Assembly: GCA_019217005.1 (NCBI GenBank)
Contig: JAHBNG010000032.1
Location: 68,139 to 132,138, forward strand
Direction of reading: 5' to 3'
Length of the DNA: 64,000 nt
Origin: Chloroflexi bacterium TSY
GTDB lineage: Bacteria > Chloroflexota > Anaerolineae > Caldilineales > Caldilineaceae
Program-made: the position numbers and the translations under genes
Shown here: positions 1 through 8,111 of the stretch, piece after piece
Numbering within the stretch: the stretch's first letter is position 1
Layout: each line of letters opens with the position of its first letter
Notes under the pieces: model-generated
Database searches by the model: none
What the model saw: the letters and a program-made list of their open reading frames with translations, nothing else
Told to the model about the DNA's origin: nothing

Positions 1-453
1 CCCGGTTTGAGCCATAGCCTAACTCATTGAGCTTCAAGCGGATGGCCTCTTCGCCAGGCAATTCCTCATCTGTGTATCCTTTCTGCTCGATGAGCTGGGT
101 ACGCATTTCGGCGGCGGTTAGTCGAGTGTACAATTGGGGGTCGAAAGGTGGGATCGGTCTGGCTGAATTGATCGGCGATTTCAACCATATCGGCCAGTAA
201 AGTGGGGATATGGTCTTCGGCTTTTTTTGCGACCACGTCGGTGGCTTTGGTCGACATAACAGAAGCCGCCTTCTAGTTCTTCCAGGGCTTTGGCTATCGT
301 CGCCCGATTCCAGCCCAACTCTCGTTCTGCTTTCGTCGGACTCCCTTCGCATATCGTTTTGACCGTTTGGGCCATGAAGTGCCTTCTTTCGTATCCACTT
401 AACATGGCCTTCGTCTCTTTCAAGACTTCAACCATTTCTGGCGAGATTGTCAT
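1..453 (-). pseudogene. ISAzo13-family transposase, 5' part, frameshifted
   Basis: Reading from 453 downwards, the first frame encodes an N-terminal region with YERRHFMAQTVKTICEG and ERELGWNRATIAKALEELE, which I recognise as the conserved start of ISAzo13-type DDE transposases. The match jumps frame near 250 (ADMVEIADQFSQTDPTFR) and again near 130 (LYTRLTAAEMRTQLIEQKGY, then GEEAIRLKLNELGY), and then runs off the window. The chosen start has an AAGGAG ribosome site just upstream (about 457-462). Two frame changes in 450 bp make this a dead transposase. The catalytic domain lies outside the window. Confidence 0.8.
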
Positions 454-539
454 TTTTGCTCCTTTTGGAGAGCTAGTTTAACACCTTCTCGCGTATATTT
501 TATTTTTTGGATTGGCCTAAATGAAACTGTGCAAAGACA

Positions 540-761
540 TGATCAGTAGCCAACACAACAGGGGATGAAAAATGTGTTAAAGTGTGGTGGCAGCCGCCGA
601 ACAGAAATCGGGAAAGGTCCGTGGTCAAGTAAAGAACGCTCAGTAGCTAGATTGGTGTACACCGACGCACCACGGGATGTGGACGTTCCTCGGGACGAAA
701 CACGCAGGGCAGACTGTGCTCACAATCGGGTACACATAAGCGGCTGCGAAAGGAAAGGAAG
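540..761 (+). other. Leader region of the IS110-like element (possible guide-RNA end)
   Basis: About 220 bp lie between a short unassigned stretch and the IS110-type transposase start. No convincing gene is seen here; the open frames are short and unlike known proteins. In IS110-family elements the non-coding end next to the recombinase is known to encode a structured bridge RNA, so this is where such an RNA would be expected. I did not identify target-binding loops, and the element boundaries are not resolved. Confidence 0.3.
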
Positions 762-1966
762 ATGGAAGTGATGTTTCCGAAGTGCAGCGGCCTGGATGTT
801 CACAAGCGGATGGTAGTGGCGTGTGTGGTAGATGAATCAGGGAGGATGGAGCAGGTGCGCAAGCGATTTGGGACAACGACGGTCGAGTTGGAGGGGTTGA
901 GGTCGTGGCTGTCGTCGTATGGGATCACGCATGTGGCGATGGAGAGTACGGGAGTGTATTGGAAACCGATCTACAATGTGTTGCATGAGCATTTTGAGGT
1001 CTGGATTGTGAATGCCCGCCATCTGGCACAGGTGCCTGGTCGCAAGACGGATGAGAGCGATGCGGCCTGGATCACGAAACTGATGAGTTATGGACTGCTG
1101 GAGCGCAGTTTCATTCCAGATGTGGAGCAAAGGGACTTGCGAGACCTGACGCGCTATCGGACGCGTCTCTTGCAAGAGAAGTGCGGCAGTCAATCGCCTG
1201 CATAAGGTGTTGGAAGATGCCAACGTCAAGTTGGGATCGGTGGTCACGAGCATCCAAGGTGTATCGGCACGCCAGATGATCGAGGCCCTGATTGCAGATG
1301 AGATGGACCCAGAAGCCATGGCTGACTTGGCACAAAAGCGGCTGCGGGCCAAGATTCCCCAGTTGGTTGATGCGTTGACGGGACTGGTCCGTCCTCATCA
1401 TCGTTTTATGCTGCAAGAAGTTCTGCATCATCTCGATCACCTGAATGTACGCATTGATGCCCTCAATCAACAGATTGGGGTCCTCATGGCTCCGCATGCT
1501 GACCTCATCGCACGCCTAGATGCCATTCCCGGTGTGGGGCGAGTCGTCGCCGAGATAATTCTGGCGGAGATCGGTCCCTCGGTCGAAAGCTGGCCCTCAG
1601 CTAAGAAACTGGCCTCCTGGGCTTGTGTCTGTCCTGGCAACAACGAATCGGCGGGCAAACGCAAGAGTGGTCGCCGACGAAAGGGCCAGAAATGGTTAGT
1701 CACCGCCCTCCTCTCGCACCAAGGACACCTATCTCGCCGCACAGTTCCACCGTCTCAAGGCACGACGCGGAGCCAAGCGGGCAGCTATTGCCGTGGCCCA
1801 TTCCATCTTGACCATCGTCTATCATCTCATCGACAAGCCCGATGCCGTCTTTGAAGAACTCGGCGGCGACTTCTTTCTCAAACGACGCAAGGAGCATGCA
1901 CAAGCCGGCGCACTCAAAACCCTCGAGTCCCTCGGCTTCAAGGTTTTCTTGGCACCGACCGCCTAA
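762..1966 (+). pseudogene. IS110-family transposase with two frame changes
   Basis: The first frame (762-1205) has the DEDD N-terminal domain: SGLDVHKRMVVACVVDE, then HVAMESTGVYWKPIY and NARHLAQVPGRKTDESDAAW. The frame shifts near 1180, after which AVNRLHKVLEDANVKLGS continues the protein. The C-terminal Transposase_20 region follows with DAIPGVGRVVAEIILAEIG and KKLASWACVCPGNNESAGKR. A second shift near 1720 leads into TKDTYLAAQFHRLKARRG and the end at 1966. Together the pieces make about 400 residues, normal for the family. Start is the ATG with AGGAAAGGAAG upstream. All domains survive but the reading frame is broken twice. Confidence 0.85.
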
Positions 1967-2333
1967 GTACGGTGCTCACTACAACTGATTTGCGTTGGGC
2001 ACAGGCAACGACGCCACCCACTCTGGCGGGTCAACTTGGACCCGCTTCTTATTCAACGCGGCCTTTAACCCCTCTCTCTCTTCTCTTGCTGCCCTTTTTT
2101 TCAGGGCAGACCGCAATTGTGTCATTCTCGAGTGAAGCCGAAGAAATCTAACGATTGCGGTCTATCGAATATCTTCGCTCTTGCGAAAACACCGATTTGC
2201 CCAAATTTCTTGAATGAGCCTTAGTGTCTCCTCCATAGACCATCAGCAGATCGCAATCGGATCATTTTGTAGGTTTTGTCCATCTGTGGTCAAGATTGCG
2301 GTCTACTGATACTGGAATTATCAATCAAAGTCT
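1967..2333. repeat. Intergenic region with a recurring 10-bp motif
   Basis: No gene is seen here. The motif AGACCGCAAT occurs at 2108-2117 and as its exact complement at 2154-2163 and 2295-2304, so the first two form an inverted pair. A looser form (GATCGCAATC) lies near 2250. A related string (ATGCGGTCTACTGAT) recurs near 32481 next to another repeat. The role is unknown; it may be a remnant of a palindromic element or of the IS110 right flank. Confidence 0.4.
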
Positions 2334-2537
2334 ATGACAACATCACACATCACCCAACATCACCGTATCTATCTCCTGACCGTCTGGCGCGATGACGACC
2401 AGGAGACAACAGACGAAAGGAGGTGGCATTTTCATTTAGAGCACCCTCCTACGGGAAAGCGTTGTGCCTTTCAGAATCTGGAAGCACTAGTCATGAGATT
2501 ACAACATGAGCTGGATGAAATCACGACAAATCCATAA
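2334..2537 (+). CDS. Small conserved hypothetical protein (67 aa)
   Basis: A 67-residue acidic protein with the pattern YLLTVWRDDD, WHFHLEHPPTGKRCAFQNLEALVMRL. I recall similar short proteins in Anaerolineae-type genomes, where a line of the form W-R-F-x-L-E-D-P-x-T-G-E-R-x-G-F-x-x-L-E-A-L is conserved, but no function is known to me. It has no signal peptide or membrane segment. The frame is supported by its protein-like composition and that recalled motif. The upstream ribosome site is weak. It stands alone between the IS110 remnant and the secreted protein gene at 2695. Confidence 0.55.
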   Translation: MTTSHITQHHRIYLLTVWRDDDQETTDERRWHFHLEHPPTGKRCAFQNLEALVMRLQHELDEITTNP

Positions 2538-2694
2538 CGGCTCGTCCACCACAAGTAATCCCTTTTGGTTCTGTAAAAATCGGAACAAATTCATAGTCTC
2601 CACAACCACAATGGGTATAAGTGAGCGCTCATGTCCACACCAAAACGCAAAGAATCTTGAAAGTTACGTTGAAACAAGATAAGGAGTCTGTACG

Positions 2695-5511
2695 ATGATG
2701 AAACGTGCAAAGTCTAAAATATTCATGCGACTCATACTAACGGGATTGATCCTCCTGACGTCGATTCTACAATTCACTGCTGTTTATGCTACTGAACACT
2801 CAAACGCAACAAATCCAAGCACAGTTGCCTCAAATATAGCCGTCTCGAACATGAGCAGCTGCAATACACCTCAAACCTATACAGGAAGTGGGGCAAATGC
2901 TAATGCGATCCAATCCACTGTTGACGATTTTCGTGATGCCCTCGGCGACCTCAATGCACCAGAACCAGTCAATCAGGTTGATGGCCGTCGCCAGATCAAT
3001 TGGGACGCAGCGCCAGATACAGTCTCTGCCCCCAATGCATTTCCCGGTGACTTCTTCAACTTTGGCACCGCCCCAAGAGCGCGTGGGATCGAATTTACAA
3101 CGTCGGGTAGCGAGCTACAGCTAAGTGCCACAGAAGAATCTGAAGAGGGCATTGAATTTGACAACATCAACTCAACCTACTCGTCAGAGTTTACATTCTT
3201 CTCTGCCGAGCGCCTCTTTGCCCCAATCGATGAGAACACAGTCGATGTCACCTTCTCTAGCCCTGGTGATCAGACAACCCGCGCTCTGGTCCGTGGTTTG
3301 GGCGTTGTCTTCACCGATGTCGATCTGCCTGATACAACCAAACTGGACTATTATGATGCAGAGGATAAGCTAGTCCATACCCTCTATGTTCCAGCCGTAT
3401 GGGGAAGTGAAACCCTTTCATTTGCGGGTGCCGAGTTTTCCACCCCCTGCATTGGCCGAGTTCGCATTACAACCGGCAACATTGGTCTAGGTGAGAATAT
3501 CGAAGAAGTGCGGTCGCCCACCGACAACGGGTATGATCTGGTTGCCATGGACGACTTCATTTTTGGAGAACCGATTCCGATCACCAGTTGTGGATTGCCC
3601 ATGACGTATGAAACAACAGGCGCGGCACCATCCGACATCGAGAGCGGTGTCGACGCTTTCCGCACTGCACTGGGTGACCTCAATGCACCGGCTCCCTTTA
3701 ACAATGTGGATGGTCGCCGACAGATCGACTGGGACGCTGCTCCTGACTTCGTTTCAGCGCCTAACTCCTTCCCGGGTGACTTCTTTAACTTCAATGCCTT
3801 CCCCAGAGCACGCGGGATTGCCTTCTCCACTGAAGGAACAGACTTTCAACTGAGCGCCACGGCGGCGTCGGGTGCAGGGATCGAGTTCGACAATATCAAC
3901 AGCAATTATTCCTCTGAATTCCAGACCTTCTCGCCCGAACGGCTCTTTACTCCCATCGGCTCACATGTTGTCCGAGCAGATTTCTACAACCCAGCCGATC
4001 AGGACAAGGCCGCACGGACAGATGGGTTCGGTGCCATTTTCACCGATGTCGACTTGAGCGGAAAGACGACGATTGGGTACTACGACGCCGATGGGAAATT
4101 GCTCTTCAAACAGGGTGTGCAACCCCAACCGGGCAGCGAAGGACTTTCCTTTGCCGGTGCTAAGTTCTCCACAAACTGTGTCAGCTTCGTCAAATTGACC
4201 AACGGGACGGCGGCACTTGGTGCAACAATCAACGACGATCCGGAAAACGATGTGGCTCTCGTAGTTATGGATGACTTCATCTTTGGGGAGCCACTCTCTG
4301 ATACAGTCTGTGGCATGCCGACCATATACACTGCAACCGGCGCAAACGCAACTGCCATCGAGAATACCGTCGATGCATATCGCAACGCACTCGGCGATCT
4401 AAATCCGTTTGAGCCACAAAATTTCCCTGATGGTCATCGCCAGATCAACTGGGATGCTGCACCCGATACGGTTTCGGCACCCAACTCGTTCCCTGGCGAT
4501 TTCTTCAACTTCAACGCCAGTCCGCGTGCCCGCGGCATCGAATTCAGCACAGACGGTGAAGATTTGCAGCTGAGTGCCACCGCTGCATCGGGCGAAGGGA
4601 TCGAGTTTGACAACATCAACAACGGGTATTCGACTGAATTCAACACCTTCTCACCCGAACGACTCTTTACAGCAGTCGGCTCGAACGTGGTTGACGCCAG
4701 GTTTGTTGATCCTGCCAAACAGATCGGCCAGGCGCTGAGCACAGGATTTGGCGCTGTAATGACCGATGTAGATCTAGCAAATGTCTCAAGCCTTCATTAC
4801 TACGACTTGGAGGACAGACTTGTCTGGGCCCAAAGTATTCCTGCTTTTAATCCGGATGCCACTAGCCAAGGGAGCCTCTCCTTTGCAGGGATCAAGTTTG
4901 ATAGCGCCTGTGTCTCCCGCGTCCGTTTGATCAGTGGCAACACGGCGTTGGCCGACGGTGTCAGTGACGCTCCTGAGCAGAACGTCGATTTAGTGACGAT
5001 GGATGACTTTATTTATGGTGAGCCACAACCCGGTGCAGTCAACATCAACGCCAGACTCAAAGTCACCCGGACAGTTGCAAAATTCAACCCCAAACCGAAA
5101 GAGAATGCACCGGCAGGAGTTCTAACCATCAAAGCCGAATTCACCAATATCGGCGATAAGACCTTGAAGGATCTGCACTTTGTTGTGACGGCATTAACTC
5201 GACGCAACATCCTGCTCAATGCTAATAATGAACCAGGGGGCGTCGGCTCAATTCGTTCCGTATTGGCTTCGGAACTAGGTGCAGACAGTCAATGGACTGC
5301 TGGCGAGTCGTTCAACGTTGACTTTGTCATCGGATTGAGAAAACTCAGACGATTTAGCTTCTTCGTGAATGCCAACGGCCTCGTCGGAGACAACGGAAAG
5401 GCAGTTGAATCATTGGGATGGCAGTATCACATGAAAGGGGATCCCGAAACTGCCTCGTTAGAGGAAGAAGACGGTGACCAATCATTCTACTTACCATTGA
5501 TTACTCGTTAA
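2695..5511 (+). CDS. Large secreted protein with three tandem homologous domains and YLPLITR tail
   Basis: A 938-residue exported protein. Residues 1-33 form a signal peptide (basic start, hydrophobic LILTGLILLTSILQF, cleavage near VYA). Three copies of a domain of roughly 225 residues follow, starting near residues 55, 300 and 525. Each begins with a C-x-x-P/M-x-Y motif and carries VDAFR-x-ALGDLN, GRRQINWDAAPD, SAPNSFPGDFFNF, GIEFDNIN, SERLF, F-x-DVDL, YYD, LSFAG and a closing MDDFIFGEP. One conserved Cys pair per repeat suggests a disulfide. The last 140 residues form a separate domain (LKVTRTVAKFN onward) of beta-sandwich-like character, ending in DQSFYLPLITR. Start ATG has AAGGAG about 9 bases upstream. 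A strong palindromic terminator follows. No enzymatic motif is visible; a surface or adhesion role is only a guess. Confidence 0.85.
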   Translation: MMKRAKSKIFMRLILTGLILLTSILQFTAVYATEHSNATNPSTVASNIAVSNMSSCNTPQTYTGSGANANAIQSTVDDFRDALGDLNAPEPVNQVDGRRQINWDAAPDTVSAPNAFPGDFFNFGTAPRARGIEFTTSGSELQLSATEESEEGIEFDNINSTYSSEFTFFSAERLFAPIDENTVDVTFSSPGDQTTRALVRGLGVVFTDVDLPDTTKLDYYDAEDKLVHTLYVPAVWGSETLSFAGAEFSTPCIGRVRITTGNIGLGENIEEVRSPTDNGYDLVAMDDFIFGEPIPITSCGLPMTYETTGAAPSDIESGVDAFRTALGDLNAPAPFNNVDGRRQIDWDAAPDFVSAPNSFPGDFFNFNAFPRARGIAFSTEGTDFQLSATAASGAGIEFDNINSNYSSEFQTFSPERLFTPIGSHVVRADFYNPADQDKAARTDGFGAIFTDVDLSGKTTIGYYDADGKLLFKQGVQPQPGSEGLSFAGAKFSTNCVSFVKLTNGTAALGATINDDPENDVALVVMDDFIFGEPLSDTVCGMPTIYTATGANATAIENTVDAYRNALGDLNPFEPQNFPDGHRQINWDAAPDTVSAPNSFPGDFFNFNASPRARGIEFSTDGEDLQLSATAASGEGIEFDNINNGYSTEFNTFSPERLFTAVGSNVVDARFVDPAKQIGQALSTGFGAVMTDVDLANVSSLHYYDLEDRLVWAQSIPAFNPDATSQGSLSFAGIKFDSACVSRVRLISGNTALADGVSDAPEQNVDLVTMDDFIYGEPQPGAVNINARLKVTRTVAKFNPKPKENAPAGVLTIKAEFTNIGDKTLKDLHFVVTALTRRNILLNANNEPGGVGSIRSVLASELGADSQWTAGESFNVDFVIGLRKLRRFSFFVNANGLVGDNGKAVESLGWQYHMKGDPETASLEEEDGDQSFYLPLITR

Positions 5512-5530
5512 ATCAACTCGATTCGATACC

Positions 5531-5588
5531 CTGCCATAGACAAAAAAGTTCGGTATCTCTAGATACCGAACTTTTTTGTCTATGGCAG
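5531..5588. terminator. 58-bp near-perfect palindrome, bidirectional terminator
   Basis: The two arms mirror each other over the whole 58 bp apart from the central CT. Each arm contains an A6/T6 run next to GTTCGGTATCT, so an RNA from either strand would form a GC-containing stem followed by a U run. It lies exactly between the convergent genes ending at 5511 (+) and 5598 (-), the expected place for a shared intrinsic terminator. Confidence 0.85.
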
Positions 5589-5597
5589 AACCGTAAT

Positions 5598-6191
5598 CTA
5601 AGCCGCTACTGGCCAGACAAGATCGCACGCTTCTTCAGGTATCCAGTGGGCGTCTTTGCCATCCCATTTCACGTTGCAGCCAATGGGATTGGTGATCGGG
5701 ACGCCGATGGCTTGACCAGCCAGATGCTCACCTAGCGCATTATCCAGATCATTGACCGTCATTTTGTCGGTCTCGCGTGGGTTGTCGACGCCGCGACCGG
5801 TATAGATCAACTTGCGGTCGGCATCGAAGACATAGAAGTGAGGTGTCCGTAGCGCGCCATAAGCCAGCGCTACCTCCTGTGAATCATCATGTAGATAGAC
5901 CCAAGGAAAGTTGTGCTCCTTCATGCGTTCCACCATGTGGGGAAAGTCATCGTCTGGGTGGGTGTTGGCGCTGTTGGCGTTGATGCCGACAAATTGAACC
6001 CCCTGTTCGGAATACTTTTGAGCCGTCTGACGTGTCACTTCATCTGAACCGGTGACAAAGGGGCAGTGGTTGCAGGTAAAAAAGAGCACCAGCACCTTGG
6101 CATCAAAGCTGGAAAGACCGTACTCGTTGCCGTCGGTAGCGGGCAGATGAAAATCGAGGGCGCTATCGCCGAGTTCTAATGTAAAAGCCAT
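5598..6191 (-). CDS. Thioredoxin-fold peroxiredoxin-like protein
   Basis: A 197-residue protein of the AhpC/TSA-redoxin superfamily, cytoplasmic (no signal peptide). It begins [19 protein letters not shown], the usual redoxin opening, and has the CxxC site C40-N-H-C43 in [13 protein letters not shown]. Later motifs [32 protein letters not shown] and [10 protein letters not shown] match the family of thiol oxidoreductases often annotated as alkyl hydroperoxide reductase-like. An upstream ATG at 6227 exists, but the start at 6191 has AGGAGG six bases before it and gives the normal N-terminus. It is likely a thiol-disulfide reductase or peroxidase; the substrate is unknown. Confidence 0.85.
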   Translation of the reverse strand: MAFTLELGDSALDFHLPATDGNEYGLSSFDAKVLVLFFTCNHCPFVTGSDEVTRQTAQKYSEQGVQFVGINANSANTHPDDDFPHMVERMKEHNFPWVYLHDDSQEVALAYGALRTPHFYVFDADRKLIYTGRGVDNPRETDKMTVNDLDNALGEHLAGQAIGVPITNPIGCNVKWDGKDAHWIPEEACDLVWPVAA

Positions 6192-6442
6192 CTTGTGCCT
6201 CCTGTGAGTAGAGCGATATTTGCTCATCTCCCAAATGTGTGCAATCCATCAATTGGTGGCCAAAGGTAGCATCGATTGTACACATTTCCGGTAGATGAGC
6301 CGCGATATTTGTTATCGTCAAGCTATCGATTGCTGTCGATCGTTATTCTACTATAATTTGGACGATCTTGACAGGAGAGCAAAATAGAACGAGAATAGAG
6401 TGTGCAAACTTTATGTGATGTGTAATGTCGAACGAGGTGAAT

Positions 6443-7444
6443 ATGAAAATCCTACGGATGACGCTCTTTTTTGTACTGGCTGTTTGTAGTGGACTCTGGT
6501 GGACCACTCAACCGACGTTCGCTGCAGCGAATCCATCAAGGTCAAACGAAACCGGAATTGACTGTCATGATGGTGTTTGTATCGTTGAGGTAGACTTCGC
6601 TCTCCTTGTCCCAAGGTTTGAATTCGATGTTCCATTCATTCAGGAATTTGGCGTGCGAAGCGGCAATGAATTGGCCTATCTTGCTGTTCCCGTTGACGAG
6701 GAACAACGGTACTTCTTGCTTCTTTTGGGCAACAAGGATGCTCTGGAGCTGGCTCATGTCGATCCAAACGATGACCCAACTGCTCTTCCCAATCCACTAC
6801 ACTACCGCATGGCATTTGTCATGGCTCCACAAGACACGTTCGCCTATCTGGAGGGCGGGCTTTCGTTGACATACGATGAGCGTACTTCGTTCATCAACCA
6901 ATTGTTCAATCCCGCAAATTCGCTTCTGCTCCTACCAGACACGCTCCCCGTCCGCGAACAAATTCACGCCAGCGTCGCTGGATTGGTCACTGACAACATA
7001 TCCGATCTGTTTATCGAAGTGCGTGGCGGTTATCGTCTCAGTGGTGGCCTCCTTGCCGACCGCGCCGGGTTTGATGCAATCCCTATTTCGATAGAAGGTC
7101 TTCTTGCCGTTGGCGGTCACGGATTGGAACTTACGACGAACATCCAATCGGCCATCCAACCTGGCCGCATCTTCGACAGCGAGTTGGCAGCCGATCTGTT
7201 TGTCCCGTTCACGAACGGCTGGTCGGATATGCAACTTTCATTACGAAGCTACGTCGAACTCCCCATTGCTGGTATCGATTTTGATGGATATACTACGATC
7301 GATCGGTCCAGCCTTGCAACCAGCTACGACTCCACAATTGCCACTGTCAATCAAAGCTACGATTGGCTCCTCAACCAGACTAAGTCGGGCTATACAGCAT
7401 TGGCGGATGGAACAAGCGATCTGATCTGGGGGTCATCTCAATAG
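6443..7444 (+). CDS. Secreted hypothetical protein
   Basis: A 333-residue exported protein I cannot assign to a family. Residues 1-27 are a signal peptide (MKILRMTLFFVLAVCSGLWW, cleavage near TFAA). The mature part starts with a Cys pair in GIDCHDGVCIVEV, then alternates acidic and hydrophobic beta-like stretches (FLLLLGNKDALELAHVDP, GLSLTYDERTSFINQLF) and ends with a polar helix. No catalytic motif is seen. The ATG at 6443 is preferred over the one 18 bases upstream because GAGGTG sits just before it and it starts the signal peptide directly. It lacks the YLPLI tail found on the neighbouring secreted protein. Confidence 0.75.
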   Translation: MKILRMTLFFVLAVCSGLWWTTQPTFAAANPSRSNETGIDCHDGVCIVEVDFALLVPRFEFDVPFIQEFGVRSGNELAYLAVPVDEEQRYFLLLLGNKDALELAHVDPNDDPTALPNPLHYRMAFVMAPQDTFAYLEGGLSLTYDERTSFINQLFNPANSLLLLPDTLPVREQIHASVAGLVTDNISDLFIEVRGGYRLSGGLLADRAGFDAIPISIEGLLAVGGHGLELTTNIQSAIQPGRIFDSELAADLFVPFTNGWSDMQLSLRSYVELPIAGIDFDGYTTIDRSSLATSYDSTIATVNQSYDWLLNQTKSGYTALADGTSDLIWGSSQ

Positions 7445-7457
7445 ATCAAGGATCCAA

Positions 7458-7809
7458 GTGAATGGACGACACTGGATCGCCTTCTGGTTTCTCAGCCTCA
7501 TCTGGGGTGCATCCTTTATGTTGATCGAGATCAGATTAGAAGCGATGGCACCCTTGATGGTGGTCGCCTTTCGCATGGTCTGCGGGGCTTTGGCGCTCTG
7601 GGCTTTCTAAGAGATCTAAATCCCCTGGTCATGGCTGCCGGTCAGCTAACGGCCAACAGCCTCTTTATTTGGGTTGCTGTGCTTCTCCTGGAATGGCCGC
7701 CCACCAAACAATTCTCCTGGCTCCCATCATCTCCGTTGGGGTGCTCGGTATCGAAGTCATACAAAAGTCTAAACAACAGACCTTTTACTTGCCGCTCATT
7801 CAGAGGTAA
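7458..7809 (+). pseudogene. EamA/DMT-family transporter relic ending in YLPLIQR
   Basis: From the GTG at 7458 the frame reads HWIAFWFLSLIWGASFMLIE and PLMVVAFRMVCGALALWAF, the classic first two helices of an EamA drug/metabolite transporter, then stops at 7610. After a gap another frame gives MAAGQLTANSLFIWVAVLLLE, a mid-protein EamA segment. A third frame gives ILLAPIISVGVLGIEVIQ, like the last helix, followed by KSKQQTFYLPLIQR and a stop at 7807. Only about 115 of some 300 residues remain, in three frames, so the gene is dead by deletion and frameshift. The tail matches the C-terminal motif seen at 5485-5508. Confidence 0.75.
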
Positions 7810-8078
7810 CGACGTATCGTCTGAATCAACGCGGCGAGCGTGCAGCGCACTGACCAAGGAGGGAGAGCCTCCCGAATCTGACCGGTCAGTGCGATGCACG
7901 CGGAATCACCCCACAAGATGGTTGCATCTGCGGACCCACTTTCGTTGACCCATGTGCGTTGCTCAAGTTTGACAAGTTTCAGCCGATCCAGAATGTGTCT
8001 GATGCCTACGGAGTCGCCACGCATCGCGCGCCATGTATGGCACAGCATTCTCTCATGCGGCTCTACTCGATAGTGACC
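7810..8078. other. Flank A of the recombinase element, with hairpin
   Basis: A long hairpin is formed by 7840-7855 and 7884-7899 (16-bp arms, one mismatch, core GCACTGACC/GGTCAGTGC) with an inner GGGAG/CTCCC stem. Closer to the element, roughly 8010-8078, the sequence matches the outer flank of the recombinase-free derivative at 45839-45905 in reverse (shared CGGAGTCGCCA, CCATGTATGGC, CAGCATTCTCT, ACCGG). An 82-codon minus-strand frame spans it but resembles nothing I know, so I do not call a gene. Confidence 0.45.
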
Positions 8079-8102
8079 GGCGTTCTCTATTACACGCAGT
8101 AG
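8079..8102 (+). repeat. Left 24-bp terminal inverted repeat of recombinase element
   Basis: Begins GGCGTTCTCTATTAC and ends CGCAGTAG. It is an exact inverted match to 10183-10206. It lies 10 bp beyond the recombinase stop codon. Confidence 0.85.
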
Positions 8103-8111
8103 ACATAAAAG

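Noticed and set aside
7800..8048. An 82-codon minus-strand frame beside the recombinase element
   Set aside because: It overlaps a long hairpin and the conserved flank, matches no family I know, and is not kept as a frame in the second copy at 45839.
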